From Rhodococcus rhodnii (GTDB lineage: Bacteria; Actinomycetota; Actinomycetes; Mycobacteriales; Pseudonocardiaceae), in the NCBI GenBank assembly GCA_000720375.1, contig JOAA01000019.1, forward strand, positions 62,001 through 126,000: a stretch of 64,000 nucleotides of DNA, given 5' to 3'. Of this stretch, positions 43,824 to 53,100 are shown piece by piece. Positions within the stretch are counted from its first letter, which is position 1. Each line of letters begins with the position of its first letter. The notes under the pieces were generated by a model that made no database searches, was not told the DNA's origin, and was given only the letters and a program-made list of their open reading frames with translations. A program made the translations under genes and the position numbers.

Positions 43824-44279
43824 CTAGACCTCGTTGGAGAAGTAGGTCTTGGCGGGTTGCGGCAGGTACATCAGCAATGCTCCCACCACCGACAGCAGCA
43901 CGCCCAGCAGCACGATGTAGCTCACCGGGAACAGGATGCTGAGCGCGAGGTGCACCAGCCCGGCGATGAGCAGCCTGGTCCGCGACTTGCGCTCGCCCGT
44001 TTGCATGCGGCGGCCGAAGTACACGTACAGCGACCCGAACAGCACCGCGAGGATCAACGTCAGCCAGACGAACGAGTTGGCACCCGACCGGACCTGGTCG
44101 ACGTTCAGCGCCGGGTTCTGCCGGATGGTGCTCTCGATCAGCTGGTCTTTGAAGTAGAAGAACAGCACGGCGTCAAGCAGGCCGACCACCGCGGCCGCCA
44201 CCCAGGCCCAGAAGGAAGCCCGGACGATCGAAGGCGCGTCCGTGTCACCGTCCGATATGCGCATCTTCACGATACGCAC
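43824..44279 (-). CDS. Four-helix membrane protein (151 aa)
   Basis: Four helices, the first WAWVAAAVVGLLDAVLFFYF. GTG at 44279 has AGGG 4 nt upstream, and ATG at 44264 is the alternative. It directly follows hemB by 7 bp and opens a run of four small membrane-protein genes. DUF-type paralog of the next gene; no function known. Confidence 0.82.
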   Translation of the reverse strand: MRIVKMRISDGDTDAPSIVRASFWAWVAAAVVGLLDAVLFFYFKDQLIESTIRQNPALNVDQVRSGANSFVWLTLILAVLFGSLYVYFGRRMQTGERKSRTRLLIAGLVHLALSILFPVSYIVLLGVLLSVVGALLMYLPQPAKTYFSNEV

Positions 44280-44286
44280 GCTACCC

Positions 44287-45264
44287 TCAGCCCTCGCGCA
44301 GCCAGCCCGCGACCTCGACTGCCCAGTACGTGAGCACGATGTCGGCCCCCGCGCGGCGGATCGACGTGAGCGCTTCGGTGATCGTGCGCCGCCGGTCCAG
44401 CCAGCCGTTCGCGGCCGCTGCCTCGATCATCGCGTACTCGCCGGAGACCTGGTACGCGGCCACCGGGACGTCCGAGATCTCGGCGGTCGCCCTGATCACG
44501 TCCAGGTACGCCAGCGCCGGCTTGACCATCACCATGTCCGCGCCCTCGGCCAGGTCGAGCTGGACCTCGCGCAGCGACTCACGGACGTTGCCCGGATCCT
44601 GCTGGTAGGCCTTGCGGTCGCCCTTGAGCTGTGAGTCGACCGCCTCGCGGAACGGGCCGAAGAACGCCGAGGCGTACTTGGCCGAGTAGGCGAGGATGCC
44701 GGTGTCCTGGAAGCCCGCGTCGTCGAGTGCGCCGCGGATCACGCCGACCTGGCCGTCCATCATCCCGCTCGGGCCGAGCACGTGCGCGCCCGCGCGGGCC
44801 TGGGCGACCGCCATCTCGGCGTAGATCTCCAGGGTCGCGTCGTTGTCCACGTTGCCGTGCGCGTCCAGGACTCCGCAGTGGCCATGGTCGGTGAATTCGT
44901 CCAGGCACACGTCGGACATGATCACCGTGCTGTCGCCGACTTCGGAGTGCACGTCCCGCAGTGCGACGTTCAGGATGCCGTCCGGGTCCGTCGCGCCCGA
45001 ACCGACCGCGTCGTGCTTTTCCGGCACGCCGAACAACATCAGGCCGCCGACACCGGCCTGCACGGCCTCGACAGCGGCTTTGCGCAGCGAGTCACGGCTG
45101 TGCTGGAGCACACCGGGCATGGAGGAAACGGCGACCGGCTCGGTCAACCCTTCCTTCACGAACATCGGCAGGATCATCTGCTCCGGCCGAAGCGTCGTCT
45201 CACTCACCATCCGCCGGAGCGCCGCGGTGCGGCGCAACCGACGGGGCCGATGACTCGGAAACAT
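44287..45264 (-). CDS. hemB: Delta-aminolevulinic acid dehydratase (porphobilinogen synthase)
   Basis: This 325-aa enzyme condenses two 5-aminolevulinates to porphobilinogen. Catalytic lysines are in [17 protein letters not shown] and [12 protein letters not shown]. The metal-site motif is [15 protein letters not shown], intermediate between the three-cysteine zinc form and the aspartate-rich magnesium form. ATG at 45264 has GGAG 6 nt upstream. A 46-bp hairpin separates it from hemD/cobA. Confidence 0.96.
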   Translation of the reverse strand: MFPSHRPRRLRRTAALRRMVSETTLRPEQMILPMFVKEGLTEPVAVSSMPGVLQHSRDSLRKAAVEAVQAGVGGLMLFGVPEKHDAVGSGATDPDGILNVALRDVHSEVGDSTVIMSDVCLDEFTDHGHCGVLDAHGNVDNDATLEIYAEMAVAQARAGAHVLGPSGMMDGQVGVIRGALDDAGFQDTGILAYSAKYASAFFGPFREAVDSQLKGDRKAYQQDPGNVRESLREVQLDLAEGADMVMVKPALAYLDVIRATAEISDVPVAAYQVSGEYAMIEAAAANGWLDRRRTITEALTSIRRAGADIVLTYWAVEVAGWLREG

Positions 45265-45285
45265 GCCCATCTCCGCTGCTAGAAG

Positions 45286-45331
45286 CTCGTGAGTGTTTTC
45301 GCCGGTTAGAACCGGCCAAAACACTCACGAG
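45286..45331. terminator. Dispersed bidirectional hairpin, copy 1 (hemD/cobA-hemB gap)
   Basis: CTCGTGAGTGTTTTCGCCGG pairs with the complementary right half around AGA, giving a stem of about 21 bp with one mismatch. It is almost the same sequence as the hairpin at 57124-57169. It could attenuate or terminate transcription between hemD/cobA and hemB. Confidence 0.75.
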
Positions 45332-45334
45332 GGA

Positions 45335-46867
45335 TTACCTGCGGGCGCGCTTGGTTTTGCGCGGGGGTGGCAGCGCGCCCTCGGCACGCAGCCGGGCCGC
45401 GTGCTCGGCGAGCGCGTCCACCAGCGCCGGGATCTGTGGCACCTCGGGCTGAACGTCAACCCGCAGGCCGAATTCCCGCGCGGTCTCCGCGGTCTTCGGG
45501 CCAATGCAGGCAACCAGCGTGCGAGCGTGCGGCTTTCCTGCGATACCAACGAGGTTGCGGACCGTGGAGGACGAGGTGAAGCACACCGCGTCGAAGCCAC
45601 CGGTCTTGATCATCTCGCGGGTCTCGGCGGGCGGCGGCGCGGCGCGCACCGTGCGGTACGCCGTCACGTCGTCGATCTCCCAGCCGCGGTCACGCAGACC
45701 GGCCGCCAGCGTCTCGGTGGCGATGTCGGCCCGTGGCAACAGAACCCGGTCGACCGGGTCGAGGATGTCGTCGTACGGCGGGAAGTCCGCGAGCAGGCCC
45801 TCGCTGGACTGCTCACCCGACGGGATCAGCTCGGGGATGATGCCGAACGACCGCACCCGGGCGGCGGTCGACTCACCGACACAAGCGATCTTCACGCCGG
45901 AGAACGCCCGAGCGTCCAAACCGAACTCGGAGAACTTCTCCCACACCGCGCGCACGGCGTTGGTCGAGGTGAACACGACCCACTGGTAACGGCCGTCGAC
46001 CAAGCCCTTGACCGAACGCTCCATCTGCGCCGGGCTACGCGGCGGCTCGACGGAGATCGTCGGGACCTCGGACGGGATCGCGCCGTGGATCCGCAGCCGC
46101 TCGCTCATCTCCTGCGCCTGGTCCTTGGTGCGCGGCACCAGGACCTTCCAGCCGTAGAGCGCGCGCGACTCCCACCACGACAGCTTGGAGCGACCGGCGA
46201 CCTCTTGTCCCACAGTGACAATCAGGTGGCCGACGAGCTCACCCGCGTCCGCGGCAAGGGAAGCGAGCGTGGTGTCGATGGTGCGCTGCGAGGAACCCGT
46301 GCCGTCGGAGGTGACAGCGACCGGGGTCTGCGGCGCAAGACCGTGCTCCACCAACGAAGACGCCGCCTCGGCGAGGTGGCTTGCGCTGGCGTGCAACACA
46401 AGCGGGCCCTGCACACCGGCCAGGCCGGCCCAGTCGACCGTGCCGCGAACGTCCACTTCGGTGTGTTGCGAGCCGAGCGCGACACCCGCGTACGCCGGAA
46501 CCGCAGTGCCCGCAGGCACTCCGGGCACGACGTCGTACGCGGTGGTGCTCTTGGCGACCGCCTGCGTCTCGGCGACCACCGCGGTCTGCGTCAGCGGGTC
46601 ACCGGCGACCAACCGGACGACCGAGCGCCCGGCCTTCGCCTCGTTCGCCAAGTCCTTGGCCACGTCGGCCGGCTGGCCGACGGCAGGCCGTACCTCCGCG
46701 TCGGCCTTGGCGTACGCGAGTACGCCGGCCGGCACGTCGGGGTCGGTCACCAGCAGTTCCGCCCGCTCGATCAGCTCGCGCGCGCGAACCGTGAGCAGGC
46801 CGGCATCTCCGGGGCCGGAGCCTACGAATGCGACGCGGCCAGGGGCCTTACGTGCATTGGTCGTCAT
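45335..46867 (-). CDS. hemD: Uroporphyrinogen-III synthase fused to an N-terminal SUMT-like domain
   Basis: This 510-aa two-domain protein has an N-terminal SUMT/CobA-like methyltransferase fold (VAFVGSGPGDAGLLTVRA, VVPGVPAGTAVPAYAGVAL) and a C-terminal uroporphyrinogen-III synthase domain (VLVPRTKDQAQEMSERLRIHG, FTSTNAVRAVWEK, CFTSSSTVRNLV). The second domain closes hydroxymethylbilane to uroporphyrinogen III. The SUMT domain lacks several usual substrate-pocket residues, so its methyltransferase activity is doubtful. ATG at 46867; the gap to hemC is 16 bp. The C-terminus ends in a basic tail. Confidence 0.93.
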   Translation of the reverse strand: MTTNARKAPGRVAFVGSGPGDAGLLTVRARELIERAELLVTDPDVPAGVLAYAKADAEVRPAVGQPADVAKDLANEAKAGRSVVRLVAGDPLTQTAVVAETQAVAKSTTAYDVVPGVPAGTAVPAYAGVALGSQHTEVDVRGTVDWAGLAGVQGPLVLHASASHLAEAASSLVEHGLAPQTPVAVTSDGTGSSQRTIDTTLASLAADAGELVGHLIVTVGQEVAGRSKLSWWESRALYGWKVLVPRTKDQAQEMSERLRIHGAIPSEVPTISVEPPRSPAQMERSVKGLVDGRYQWVVFTSTNAVRAVWEKFSEFGLDARAFSGVKIACVGESTAARVRSFGIIPELIPSGEQSSEGLLADFPPYDDILDPVDRVLLPRADIATETLAAGLRDRGWEIDDVTAYRTVRAAPPPAETREMIKTGGFDAVCFTSSSTVRNLVGIAGKPHARTLVACIGPKTAETAREFGLRVDVQPEVPQIPALVDALAEHAARLRAEGALPPPRKTKRARR

Positions 46868-46883
46868 TTCAGGGCACTTCCCA

Positions 46884-47855
46884 TCAACTACGGCTCTCGG
46901 GGCCGGACAGCACACCGGCGCCGAGGTCGAGCAGTTCCGCGGCCAGATCACGGCCAAGCTGCTCGGCAGCGGTCAGGTCACCAGTGGCCGAGGCGCGAAG
47001 AAGATCGACGACGACGGGGTTGCCGTCCTCGTCCTTCGCGTAAACCGCGGCGACGCCACGCAACGACAGGCGCATCACCACGCGCCCGTCGTCGTCGAGG
47101 TCCTCCACGACATCGGCCAGTGCGCCAACGGGCGCGTTGCATCCGGCTTCGAGCTTGGCCAGCATGGCCCGCTCAGCGGCTACAGCAGCCCTGGTGGCTT
47201 GATCGTCCACAATGGAGCGAAGAAGGTGTTCGACGTCAACGTCGTCGACACGGCACTCGACCGCGAGCGCACCCTGCGCGGGCGCGGGCAGCATCTGGAT
47301 CGGCTCGAGCACCTCGGTGATCACGTCGAGGCGGCCGAGCCTGGAAAGACCCGCCTTGGCAAGGACGACCGCATCCAGTTCGCCGTCGGTGACCTTGCGC
47401 ACCCGAGTGTCCACATTGCCCCGCAGGCCGACGATCCGCAGCCCGAGGCCCAGCGCTTCCAGCTGAGCGGCCCGGCGCGGGGAACCCGTGCCCACGGTCG
47501 ATCCGGGCGGCAGCTCTCCGAGCGTCAACCCGTCCCGCGCCACCAACGCGTCCCGCGGATCCTCGCGCGGCGGCACGGCCGCGAGCGCGAGCCGTGAATC
47601 CGGCGCGGTGGGCAAGTCCTTGTAAGAGTGGACAGCGACGTCCACTTCGTCGTCGGCGAGCGCGTCGCGCAGGGCCGACGTGAACACGCCGACACCGATC
47701 TCCGCGATCGGCTTGTCCGACCGGTCACCGGGCGTCGACACGGTGACGATCTCGACGTTCACGTCGCCCTCACGCTCAAGCGCGTCGGCGACCATACGGG
47801 TCTGCGTCAACGCCAATGCGCTGCCGCGGGTCCCGATCCTGATGGTCCGCTTCAT
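46884..47855 (-). CDS. hemC: Hydroxymethylbilane synthase (porphobilinogen deaminase)
   Basis: This 323-aa enzyme polymerises four porphobilinogens. The N-terminal [14 protein letters not shown], the middle VHSYKDLPT and SPRRAAQL, and the cofactor cysteine in [15 protein letters not shown] are all present. ATG at 47855 is one base after the hemA stop (TGAG-ATG), so translation is coupled. Confidence 0.96.
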   Translation of the reverse strand: MKRTIRIGTRGSALALTQTRMVADALEREGDVNVEIVTVSTPGDRSDKPIAEIGVGVFTSALRDALADDEVDVAVHSYKDLPTAPDSRLALAAVPPREDPRDALVARDGLTLGELPPGSTVGTGSPRRAAQLEALGLGLRIVGLRGNVDTRVRKVTDGELDAVVLAKAGLSRLGRLDVITEVLEPIQMLPAPAQGALAVECRVDDVDVEHLLRSIVDDQATRAAVAAERAMLAKLEAGCNAPVGALADVVEDLDDDGRVVMRLSLRGVAAVYAKDEDGNPVVVDLLRASATGDLTAAEQLGRDLAAELLDLGAGVLSGPESRS

Positions 47856-47856
47856 C

Positions 47857-49161
47857 TCAGAGTTCACCGTCCACATGGGACTTCGTGATCGCGTCCGGCT
47901 TCGCCGGGTCGAGTGCGAACAGCTCGCGCAGCGCGTCGGCGTAACCGGCGCCAGCGGGGTTCGCGGCGAGCTGCTTCACCCGCACGGTCGGGGTGTGCAA
48001 CAGCTTGTCCACAACACGTCGGACCGTGCGGGCGAGCTCATCACGCACCGCACCGTCCAAATCGGGCAGCTTCGAGTCGAGCCGGAGCAGTTCGGAGTCG
48101 ACCACTTCGGCGGCACGACGACGCAACGCCGTGACGGTCGGAGTGACCTCCGCGGAACGCTGCGCGGCAAGGTATGCCTGGACTTCCTCCGCGACGATGC
48201 GCGCGGCCCGCGCGGCGCCCTGGCCGCTCGGCGCGTCGGCAAGCCGCCGCTGCAGGCTTTCCAAATCGACGACGGTGACGTTGTCGATGTCACCGACGCC
48301 ATGCTCGACGTCACGCGGCAGGCCGAGGTCGCAGATGACCAAAGGCTTGTCGCGCTTGAGAATGTGGGTCTGGCGAATGACCGCGGTCACCGCACCTGTG
48401 CACGAGACAACGACATCCGCGTCGGCGATGTGCCGATCGAGGTCCTCAAGCCCCACAGCGGTCGCCGGGATGCCGTCCTCAACGAGTGTGTTGGCGAGCC
48501 GGGAACCGTTGGCACGCGAGCGGTTCGCGATGACGACCGCGCCGATCTCCGCGCGCTTGAGAGCAGCGACGGACAGGCCGCCCATCGAACCGGCGCCGAC
48601 GACGAGCGCTTTCCGCCCGGCGAGGCCGTTCAGCACGCTTTCCGCGTCCGACAAGGCTTCCGAGACGACCGAGCCGCCGGCCTGGTCGAGATCGGTCTCC
48701 GAGTGGGCCCGCTTGCCGACGCGCAAAGCCTTCTGCGTCAACTCATGCAGAACGCGACCGACAGTTCCTTGTTCGCGCGCCGTGTTGTACGAGGTGCGCA
48801 CCTGGCCGAGGATCTGCGCCTCGCCGACGACCATCGAGTCAAGACCCGCGGCGACGGTGAAGAGGTGCTCGACGGCAGCACCCGCGTAGTGCACGTACAG
48901 GTGGCGGTACAGCGAAGCCGTTGGCTGACCGGAGTGCCGGGACAGCACGTCGACAACGTCAGACAGGCCACCGTGGAACGCCTCGACGACGGCGTAGATC
49001 TCGACCCGGTTGCAGGTCGAGACGAGGATCGCCTCGGAGATGTTCGCGCACTGCAACAGGTCGGCGAGCACCTTGTCGGTCTTCTCGGCGGGTACCGCTA
49101 CCCGCTCAAGCAGATCGACGTCCGCGGTGCGATGGGAAACCCCAACCGCGAGGACACTCAT
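47857..49161 (-). CDS. hemA: Glutamyl-tRNA reductase
   Basis: This 434-aa NADPH enzyme reduces glutamyl-tRNA to glutamate-1-semialdehyde, the first committed step of heme synthesis. The catalytic cysteine is in [15 protein letters not shown]; the hinge [15 protein letters not shown] and the NADPH site [18 protein letters not shown] follow. ATG at 49161 overlaps the rex stop (ATGA). Being directly in the rex operon, it is controlled by NADH/NAD+ through the upstream operator. Confidence 0.97.
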   Translation of the reverse strand: MSVLAVGVSHRTADVDLLERVAVPAEKTDKVLADLLQCANISEAILVSTCNRVEIYAVVEAFHGGLSDVVDVLSRHSGQPTASLYRHLYVHYAGAAVEHLFTVAAGLDSMVVGEAQILGQVRTSYNTAREQGTVGRVLHELTQKALRVGKRAHSETDLDQAGGSVVSEALSDAESVLNGLAGRKALVVGAGSMGGLSVAALKRAEIGAVVIANRSRANGSRLANTLVEDGIPATAVGLEDLDRHIADADVVVSCTGAVTAVIRQTHILKRDKPLVICDLGLPRDVEHGVGDIDNVTVVDLESLQRRLADAPSGQGAARAARIVAEEVQAYLAAQRSAEVTPTVTALRRRAAEVVDSELLRLDSKLPDLDGAVRDELARTVRRVVDKLLHTPTVRVKQLAANPAGAGYADALRELFALDPAKPDAITKSHVDGEL

Positions 49162-49946
49162 CGGCCGATCACCACCCCGTCGACGTTGCCCAACGCCGAC
49201 CCGTTGACGTTCATGCTGTCCGCCCTGCGCGCGACGTGGAACGACAAGATCTGCAGCTCGACCGCGAGGTCGACCTTGCGGACCTCGACGTGGTCGGGAA
49301 CCTGGAGCACGACGGGCGCGAAGTTCACGATGCTCGCGACACCCCCGGCGACCAACCGGTCGCACACGGCCTGCGCGGCGGCGGGCGGAGTGGCGATGAC
49401 GCCGATGGAGATCTCCCGCTCGGCACAGACCTTGGGGATGTCGTCGATGTGGCTCACCGGAAGGCCGCCGACGGGCACCCCGACGAGATCGGGGTCGACG
49501 TCGAAAAGCGCGGCCACTGGGAACCCCCTGCTCGGGAACCCGCCGTAGTTGGCGAGGGCATGTCCGAGGTTACCGATTCCGACGACCGCGACGCTGTGGC
49601 TGCGGGTGAGGCCGAGGATGCGCTCGATCTGATCGACAAGCACGCTGACCTCGTAACCGACGCCGCGCGTGCCGTAGGAACCGATGTAGGACAGGTCCTT
49701 GCGCAGCTTGGCGGAGTTCACACCGGCAGCGGCGGCGAGCTCTTCGCTCGAGAGGGTCACGATGCCCTGCTCGGCCATGCCACTCAGCACACGGAGATAA
49801 ACCGCGAGCCGCGCGACGGCCGCCTCCGGAATGGCACGCGCCCGCTGCATAGGGGTGTCGGAGACAGGCGGGATCGGCATGGTGACTTCGGCTGCGTTGG
49901 GCGCAGCATCCCGGTCACCGCCACGCTGCCCACGCGCTGCCGCCAC
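49158..49946 (-). CDS. rex: Redox-sensing transcriptional repressor Rex
   Basis: This 262-aa protein binds DNA at low NADH/NAD+ ratio and releases it when NADH rises. The winged HTH ([34 protein letters not shown]) precedes a Rossmann domain with [19 protein letters not shown] for NAD(H). GTG at 49946 is set by GAGGAG 7 nt upstream. It heads rex-hemA-hemC-hemD/cobA-hemB. A Rex-type operator lies about 85 bp upstream, so autoregulation is expected as in Streptomyces. Confidence 0.96.
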   Translation of the reverse strand: MAAARGQRGGDRDAAPNAAEVTMPIPPVSDTPMQRARAIPEAAVARLAVYLRVLSGMAEQGIVTLSSEELAAAAGVNSAKLRKDLSYIGSYGTRGVGYEVSVLVDQIERILGLTRSHSVAVVGIGNLGHALANYGGFPSRGFPVAALFDVDPDLVGVPVGGLPVSHIDDIPKVCAEREISIGVIATPPAAAQAVCDRLVAGGVASIVNFAPVVLQVPDHVEVRKVDLAVELQILSFHVARRADSMNVNGSALGNVDGVVIGR

Positions 49947-50030
49947 GCTGCTACTCCTCACCGAAACCCGGACTGGTACGACCACCGGAGACTGGAAGGC
50001 GTCCGGGGTGATGTGCTTACGGTAGCCATT

Positions 50031-50046
50031 TGTGAACGAATGCACA
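50031..50046. promoter_or_regulatory. Rex operator-like site upstream of rex
   Basis: TGTGAA-CGAA-TGCACA, one mismatch from the Rex consensus, with the symmetric flank TTTGTG/CACAAA. It is about 85 bp upstream of the rex GTG. In Streptomyces coelicolor the rex-hemACD promoter carries a Rex site at the corresponding place. Confidence 0.7.
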
Positions 50047-50453
50047 AAGTGGCTGGAACTGGGCTTGACGCGGTTCACACCGCGCCTCGCCGGCAAGCGG
50101 CCCAGCGACCTCATTGGATGAGCATCCCCCGGCCGAGCCGTCGGGGGAATGTGACATGAGGGACTCTTAAGGGCAACTCGCCATCCCATGCATCCGTCCC
50201 GGGTCCGATGACAGCGTTGTAGCCCCACTGTGGCATCGGAAGCACGTGCCGTATCCGGACAGTCGAACACCTCATCGCGTGCATCACACGCCGCTTTGGG
50301 AGCCGCACGGATTTTGCGGGCCCTTGGCGCCTCGGATGCGTCTGCCCTCTCGCCGCGGCGGCGCCGCACGACCAAGCCCGAAAATCCCCACGCCAGTCTC
50401 CCCCAAACCGACCAAAGAATCCGCAGCCCCAAGCCCATTTCCAGCAGACGAAG

Positions 50454-50570
50454 CGCCCCCAAGATAGCCCCCACCACTCCCGGGGGCTCCCCGCTTGCCA
50501 GTCTACCGGTGGTGGGGTGTGAGCAGGGGGTTCGCAAGGGTGATGGCCGTGCGAACGGTCCTTTCGCTCG
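50454..50570 (-). repeat. Dispersed intergenic repeat family R, copy 4
   Basis: The most diverged copy, in minus orientation. It keeps GGACCGTTCGC, GGTAGACTGGC, a GGGG-AG-CCCC hairpin and GGGAGTGGTGGGGG, but the DnaA-box segment is degraded. It lies in the 776-bp gap between rex and the molybdopterin oxidoreductase gene, where no gene is supported apart from the rex operator. Confidence 0.6.
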
Positions 50571-50722
50571 AAGTTCACTCGGGTGGGTGGCGGCCGGGGA
50601 TACCGGTCGGCGCAGGTCAGCGCAGCTGGGCTTTCTGCGGCCGTGGCGGTGGTGGGCAGAGCACCCGGGTCGACGCAGGGCTGCGCAGCCACGTCGCCAT
50701 GAACCCCCGCACGGGGTGGCCG

Positions 50723-52228
50723 TCAGCGCACGCTGATGCTCACCGTGTGCCAGCCGGTGGCGCCATCCGGGACGGGGTCGGCGATCACATCGGTCTGCGT
50801 GTAGCCCGTTTGATCCGTCGCGCGGCATTGGAGCGTGTGCTCGCCAGGCGCCAACTCCACGTCCGCTTCCCACATTCGCCACGTGTCCAGGCTCACTTCT
50901 GTGGCCAGCCGCGCAGGTATCCACTCCCGTCCATCCGCACGGACTTCGACCTTCGCGATACCGCGAGTCTGTGCCCACGCGACGCCCCCGACGGTCACCT
51001 TGCCCGCCGACGCCGAGCCGCGTGGGGTGTCGATGCGGGATTGGGTCTTGATCGGGCCGCGGGCGGCCCAGCCCCGTTCGAGCCAGTACGCCTGTTTCTC
51101 GGCGAAGGTGGTGAACTCCATGTCGACGACCCATTTCGTGGCCGAGACGTACCCGTAGAGGCCAGGAACCACCATCCTGGCGGGGAAGCCGTGCTCGACG
51201 GGCAGCGGTTCGCCGTTCATGCCGATCGCGAGCAGGCCGCGGTCGAGGATGTCGGCGACCGGCGTGCCGCATGTCCAGCCGTCGGCGCTGGTGGAGAAGA
51301 GCTGATCGGATCCGGGTTGCACGCCCGCGTCGGCGAGGATCTCCTTGAGTGGCACGCCGATGAAGTTCGACGTGGAGATCAGGTCGCCGCCGATCTCGTT
51401 GGACACGCAGGTCAGCGTCACCGTGCGTTCGACAAGCGGGAAGCGCCGGATGTCCGCGTAGCGCAGGGTCAGTTCCTTGTCGACGGCGCCGTGGATGCGC
51501 AGCACCCAGTCCTCCGCGCGCACCTTCGGCAGGCTCAGTGCGGTGTCGATCCGGTAGAAGTCCCGGTTGGACGTCAGAAACCGTGGCGTACGAGGGACAA
51601 AGTCAGCGCCTGCCGGGATCTGCGGCGCGGGCTGCGCCGGGGTCAGCTGGCCGATCGCGGCGCGGGAGCCCTCGACGTCCGTACGGTTGCCGAGCAGTTG
51701 TCCGCCAAGTCCGGCGACCCCGATGCCCGCGACCACACCTGCCGAGGCTTGCAGGAACTTGCGGCGTTCGGCCGACTCGATCGGCGGCCGCGACAGCCGA
51801 TGCATCAACCGGAAGACGAAGACGCCCGCGAACAGACTGGCCAGCGGCGCGAGGATCGCCAACTGCCCGAGGTCAGGCCGGATCATCACGGCGATCAAGC
51901 CGAGCGCGCCAACGACGACAGCCACGACCGTGCCCGGCGCGGGGCTTCGTCGGGACAGCAGTCCGGCGAGCGCGGCGAACCCGAGCAACACCACGGTCAT
52001 CCCGATCAGCAGTACGACCTTGTCCGCCGTGCCGAACGTGGCGATGGCCCAGTCCTTCACCGGATCAGGCGTCAGGTCGATCGCTGTGTTGCCGACCGCG
52101 AGAAACGGCGACGCGTTGCCGTCGAGCAGCCCAGCGACAAGGTGCCCGGCTGCCACCGCCGCGACCACGCCGAGGACGCCCGCCCACACCGCGCGCCAGG
52201 GCGACAGCCTGTTGTCAGAGTTCTCCAC
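50723..52228 (-). CDS. Molybdopterin-dependent oxidoreductase, SUOX/YedY-like, with N-terminal membrane domain
   Basis: This 501-aa protein has an N-terminal region with about four to five helices (AVWAGVLGVVAAVAAGHLVAG first), then ERRKFLQASAGVVAGIG, a twin-arginine-like segment at an internal position, then a sulfite-oxidase-type molybdopterin domain. The Mo-ligand cysteine is in VTLTCVSNEIGGDL, and the C-terminal Ig-like dimerisation domain ends GWHTVSISVR. GTG at 52228 follows AGG. The substrate is unknown; the YedY group reduces oxidised methionine or S/N-oxides. It is divergent from the coiled-coil array. Confidence 0.9.
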   Translation of the reverse strand: MENSDNRLSPWRAVWAGVLGVVAAVAAGHLVAGLLDGNASPFLAVGNTAIDLTPDPVKDWAIATFGTADKVVLLIGMTVVLLGFAALAGLLSRRSPAPGTVVAVVVGALGLIAVMIRPDLGQLAILAPLASLFAGVFVFRLMHRLSRPPIESAERRKFLQASAGVVAGIGVAGLGGQLLGNRTDVEGSRAAIGQLTPAQPAPQIPAGADFVPRTPRFLTSNRDFYRIDTALSLPKVRAEDWVLRIHGAVDKELTLRYADIRRFPLVERTVTLTCVSNEIGGDLISTSNFIGVPLKEILADAGVQPGSDQLFSTSADGWTCGTPVADILDRGLLAIGMNGEPLPVEHGFPARMVVPGLYGYVSATKWVVDMEFTTFAEKQAYWLERGWAARGPIKTQSRIDTPRGSASAGKVTVGGVAWAQTRGIAKVEVRADGREWIPARLATEVSLDTWRMWEADVELAPGEHTLQCRATDQTGYTQTDVIADPVPDGATGWHTVSISVR

Positions 52229-52290
52229 AACACCTATTCGACGCCTTCGACCGCTTGGCTCGCATCTGTGAACGACAAGCGGTAAGAAGT

Positions 52291-52360
52291 CCGTTACGTT
52301 CCGGCCCCCTCGAACGACACCACGCGCGGTGACGGTTTGTTTCCAATCAGGGGGGACCTG
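52291..52360 (+). promoter_or_regulatory. Duplicated leader, copy 1
   Basis: The 70 bp before paralog 1 start CCGTTACGTTCCGGCCC and end with GTTTGTTTCCAATCAGGGGG plus the ribosome-binding site. They are closely matched by 53101-53171, before paralog 3. The shared unit likely carries the promoter and 5' leader. Confidence 0.6.
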
Positions 52361-52738
52361 ATGACTGACGAGAACAGTCCTGCCCAAAGATCGCGGCTCA
52401 CACGATGGTCGCTGGTTGTCGTCGCGGTGTTCGTGGTGGCTACGGGCGCTTTCGGCGCGCTGTGGTTCATCGAGCGCGGCAATCACAAGACCACGGCCGA
52501 CCACCTGGGCACTGCGCGAGCCGAAGTCCAGGACGCCAAAACGAAGCTGGCGAACATGGCGAAGCGGCACATCGACGTCCAGAACCGGGTCAAGAAGGCG
52601 GAGCAGGAGATCCAGAAGCACGAGGCCGATGCAGCGGCGAACAAGCCGTGCACCGATGCCGGCCACGAATTGGTGACAGCCGAGGAAGACGCCGCCATCC
52701 GTGCGGCTGTCCGGCAATTGGAAGCGCGGTGCAAGTGA
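52361..52738 (+). CDS. Single-pass coiled-coil membrane protein, array paralog 1 (type A)
   Basis: This 125-aa protein has a short cytoplasmic tail (MTDENSPAQRSRLTR), one helix (WSLVVVAVFVVATGAFGALWF), the array signature GAFGALWFIERGNHK, then an extracytoplasmic coiled coil (VQDAKTKLANMAKRHIDVQN) and a C-terminal part with two cysteines (NKPCTD and the near-terminal LEARCK). The two cysteines could form a disulfide. ATG at 52361 follows a GGGGGG run. The stop overlaps paralog 2 (GTGA). No database family is recognised; the function is unknown. Confidence 0.9.
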   Translation: MTDENSPAQRSRLTRWSLVVVAVFVVATGAFGALWFIERGNHKTTADHLGTARAEVQDAKTKLANMAKRHIDVQNRVKKAEQEIQKHEADAAANKPCTDAGHELVTAEEDAAIRAAVRQLEARCK

Positions 52739-53091
52739 AGCGAATGATCATCCCGATCATGGCCGTGGTGTTCGTTCTTGCCGCGGGGGCCTTCGGCGCG
52801 CTGTGGCTGCTCGAACGCAGTGACCACAGGAAAGCGACCGACGAACTCACCGGCCTGCGTGCCGAGGTCGACGGTCTCCGCGTACAGGTGGCTGAAGCGG
52901 AGAAGAAGCAGGCCGAGTGGGACAGAAAGATCATGGACGTGTCCAATGCCAGGTTGGCAGCCGAAGACGTGGGCCGCAGCTCGCACCGGTGTGTCGAGGT
53001 GGCAAGGGAATGGCTCGCGTTGCCTGCGGGCAACACCGCCCAGCTGGATAAGAAAATCCGCGAAGTGGGCGCGTTCTGCCGAAAAGAGTAG
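52735..53091 (+). CDS. Single-pass coiled-coil membrane protein, array paralog 2 (type B)
   Basis: This 118-aa protein has almost no cytoplasmic tail (VKRM), a helix (IIPIMAVVFVLAAGAFGALWL), the array signature FGALWLLERSDHRK, a coiled coil (VDGLRVQVAEAEKKQAEWD) and two cysteines (SSHRCVE and near-terminal AFCRKE). Type B differs from type A in the AEKKQA segment. GTG at 52735 overlaps the stop of paralog 1. It is translated with paralog 1, so the two may form a heteromer. Confidence 0.9.
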   Translation: MKRMIIPIMAVVFVLAAGAFGALWLLERSDHRKATDELTGLRAEVDGLRVQVAEAEKKQAEWDRKIMDVSNARLAAEDVGRSSHRCVEVAREWLALPAGNTAQLDKKIREVGAFCRKE

Positions 53092-53100
53092 TAGCCGATT

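Noticed and set aside
50111..50692. Minus-strand reading frame between rex and the molybdopterin oxidoreductase
   Set aside because: It runs through repeat R4, has no ribosome-binding site or domain, and its only similarity is to other repeat copies.
52255..52305. BldN-type promoter (CGTAAC, then CGTTCA) on the minus strand before the molybdopterin oxidoreductase
   Set aside because: The spacing is 18 bp instead of 16 and the -10 does not match well; the same CGTAAC is in the duplicated leader copy where no minus-strand gene follows.
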